Source: Acidimicrobiia bacterium (GTDB lineage Bacteria; Actinomycetota; Acidimicrobiia; Acidimicrobiales; SZUA-35). From it: 5,744 nucleotides of DNA. The notes under the pieces were generated by a model. That model was not told the DNA's origin, searched no databases, and worked only from the letters and a program-made list of their open reading frames with translations. The stretch covers positions 1-5,744 of the forward strand of contig JAOUGG010000210.1 of NCBI GenBank assembly GCA_029857855.1, written 5' to 3'. The stretch's first letter is position 1; each line of letters begins with the position of its first letter. Made by a program: the position numbers and the translations under genes. Of the stretch, positions 5,067 to 5,744 are shown piece after piece.

Positions 5067-5744
5067 TCAACGGGTTCGGGTCACCTTCGACAGTCCGCGA
5101 GGCTGCTCGGGATCCAAGCCCTTGGCGAGAGCCAACGAACGGGAAAAGGCCTGCAGGGCAGGGGCCGCCACCAACGGTGCCAACCATTCTGGACTCGCTG
5201 GGATCACGATCCGCCGGTCAGCCGGAAAGTCGTGCCGGTCGGTGAGAGCGACAAGATGAGCTCCCCGGCTGAGCAGGTCTCGGGCCAGCTCGGCCATGGG
5301 AGCCAGCACTGCCCCGCCGGTGGCCACCATCAGAACCGGAAATCCGAGCTCGACCATGGCGACGGGACCATGAAGGAAATCGGCGGCGGAGAACGGTTGG
5401 GCCAGCACCGAGGACAGTTCCTGTAGCTTCAACGCCCACTCGAACGCTGTGGCATGGTGGAATCCCCGCCCCACCACGACACATCGGTCGTGTTCGATGA
5501 CCCCCTCGATCGCGTCGTCGACCCGATCAATCTGGCTCAGGACCCGCCCCACCGCTCCTGGCACTTCGGCGAGGGCGTCTCGGGCGGGGTCATCCTGTCC
5601 TGCCGAACACATCGCCACCGCTGCCAGCTCGGCGATGTAGGTTTTTGTGGCGGCAATCGATCGTTCCTCGCCAGCCGCCAGGTCGATGACCAAGTCGGCG
5701 GCCGAGGCCAGCGGTGAGGCCAGGTCGTTGGTGAACGCCACACG
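5067..5744 (-). CDS. double-SIS aminosugar isomerase/deaminase-type protein (GlmS/NagB-II-like), 5' end cut by window
   Basis: The visible 225 residues are the C-terminal part of a SIS-domain protein; the frame is open to the edge, and the GTG at 5741-5739 is an internal Val codon (VAFTNDLASPLA), not a start. About a third of a typical ~340-residue protein is missing. Counting from that Val, the first SIS domain ends with GEERSIAATKTY (~24-35). The second SIS domain spans ~85-200 with GRGFHHATAFEWALKLQE (~91-108) and FSAADFLHGP (~117-126). Residues E108, H124 and C-terminal K219 (in RGLSKV) align with the catalytic Glu, His and Lys of the GlmS isomerase domain, so sugar-phosphate chemistry is likely retained. 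No glutaminase domain can be seen. Glucosamine-6-phosphate deaminase (NagB-II) or an AgaS-like enzyme is more likely than full GlmS, but the missing N-terminus decides. It ends 218 bp from the tRNA, facing it. Confidence 0.9.
   Translation of the reverse strand, partial: RVAFTNDLASPLASAADLVIDLAAGEERSIAATKTYIAELAAVAMCSAGQDDPARDALAEVPGAVGRVLSQIDRVDDAIEGVIEHDRCVVVGRGFHHATAFEWALKLQELSSVLAQPFSAADFLHGPVAMVELGFPVLMVATGGAVLAPMAELARDLLSRGAHLVALTDRHDFPADRRIVIPASPEWLAPLVAAPALQAFSRSLALAKGLDPEQPRGLSKVTRTR

Noticed and set aside
4582..5259. Plus-strand open frames spanning the ffs/tRNA spacer, the tRNA and the SIS gene 3' end
   Set aside because: They run through a complete tRNA and antisense to a recognised gene, with no protein-family features.

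Overview
The window is high-GC, single-chromosome-type bacterial DNA whose layout points to an actinobacterium. The YbaB and DnaX sequences look actinobacterial, and the CAP-domain protein with a Ser/Thr linker is the kind seen in Acidimicrobiia (Ilumatobacter/Iamia relatives). The class-level placement is inference from sequence character, not from a search.

Left two thirds, minus strand: dnaX (tau subunit of the DNA polymerase III clamp loader), ybaB (nucleoid-associated protein) and recR (recombination mediator) follow one another with gaps of 49 and 20 nt and probably form one operon, a replication/repair set conserved in many bacteria. A possible further gene begins at the recR stop codon and runs off the left edge.

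Middle: a plus-strand gene for a membrane-anchored extracytoplasmic CAP-superfamily protein lies back to back with dnaX. Its leader contains two very short ORFs whose start and stop codons overlap in a chain that ends on the CAP start codon. Beyond its 3' end, on the minus strand, lies the bacterial small signal recognition particle RNA (ffs). It carries the textbook helix-8 core and an unusually long closing stem.

Right third: a plus-strand tRNA-Ser(GGA) with an encoded CCA end diverges from ffs. A minus-strand gene for a double-SIS aminosugar isomerase/deaminase-type protein runs in from the right edge and is cut at its 5' end. The 218-bp spacer between the tRNA and this gene holds no gene or terminator that I can support.

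The replication/repair operon, SRP RNA and tRNA-Ser form a familiar housekeeping neighbourhood. The CAP gene, lying opposite in direction between ffs and dnaX, is the accessory element. I see no mobile element, CRISPR array, toxin-antitoxin module or clear novel system. The most unusual signals are the extended SRP RNA stem and the overlapping mini-ORF chain ahead of the CAP gene.
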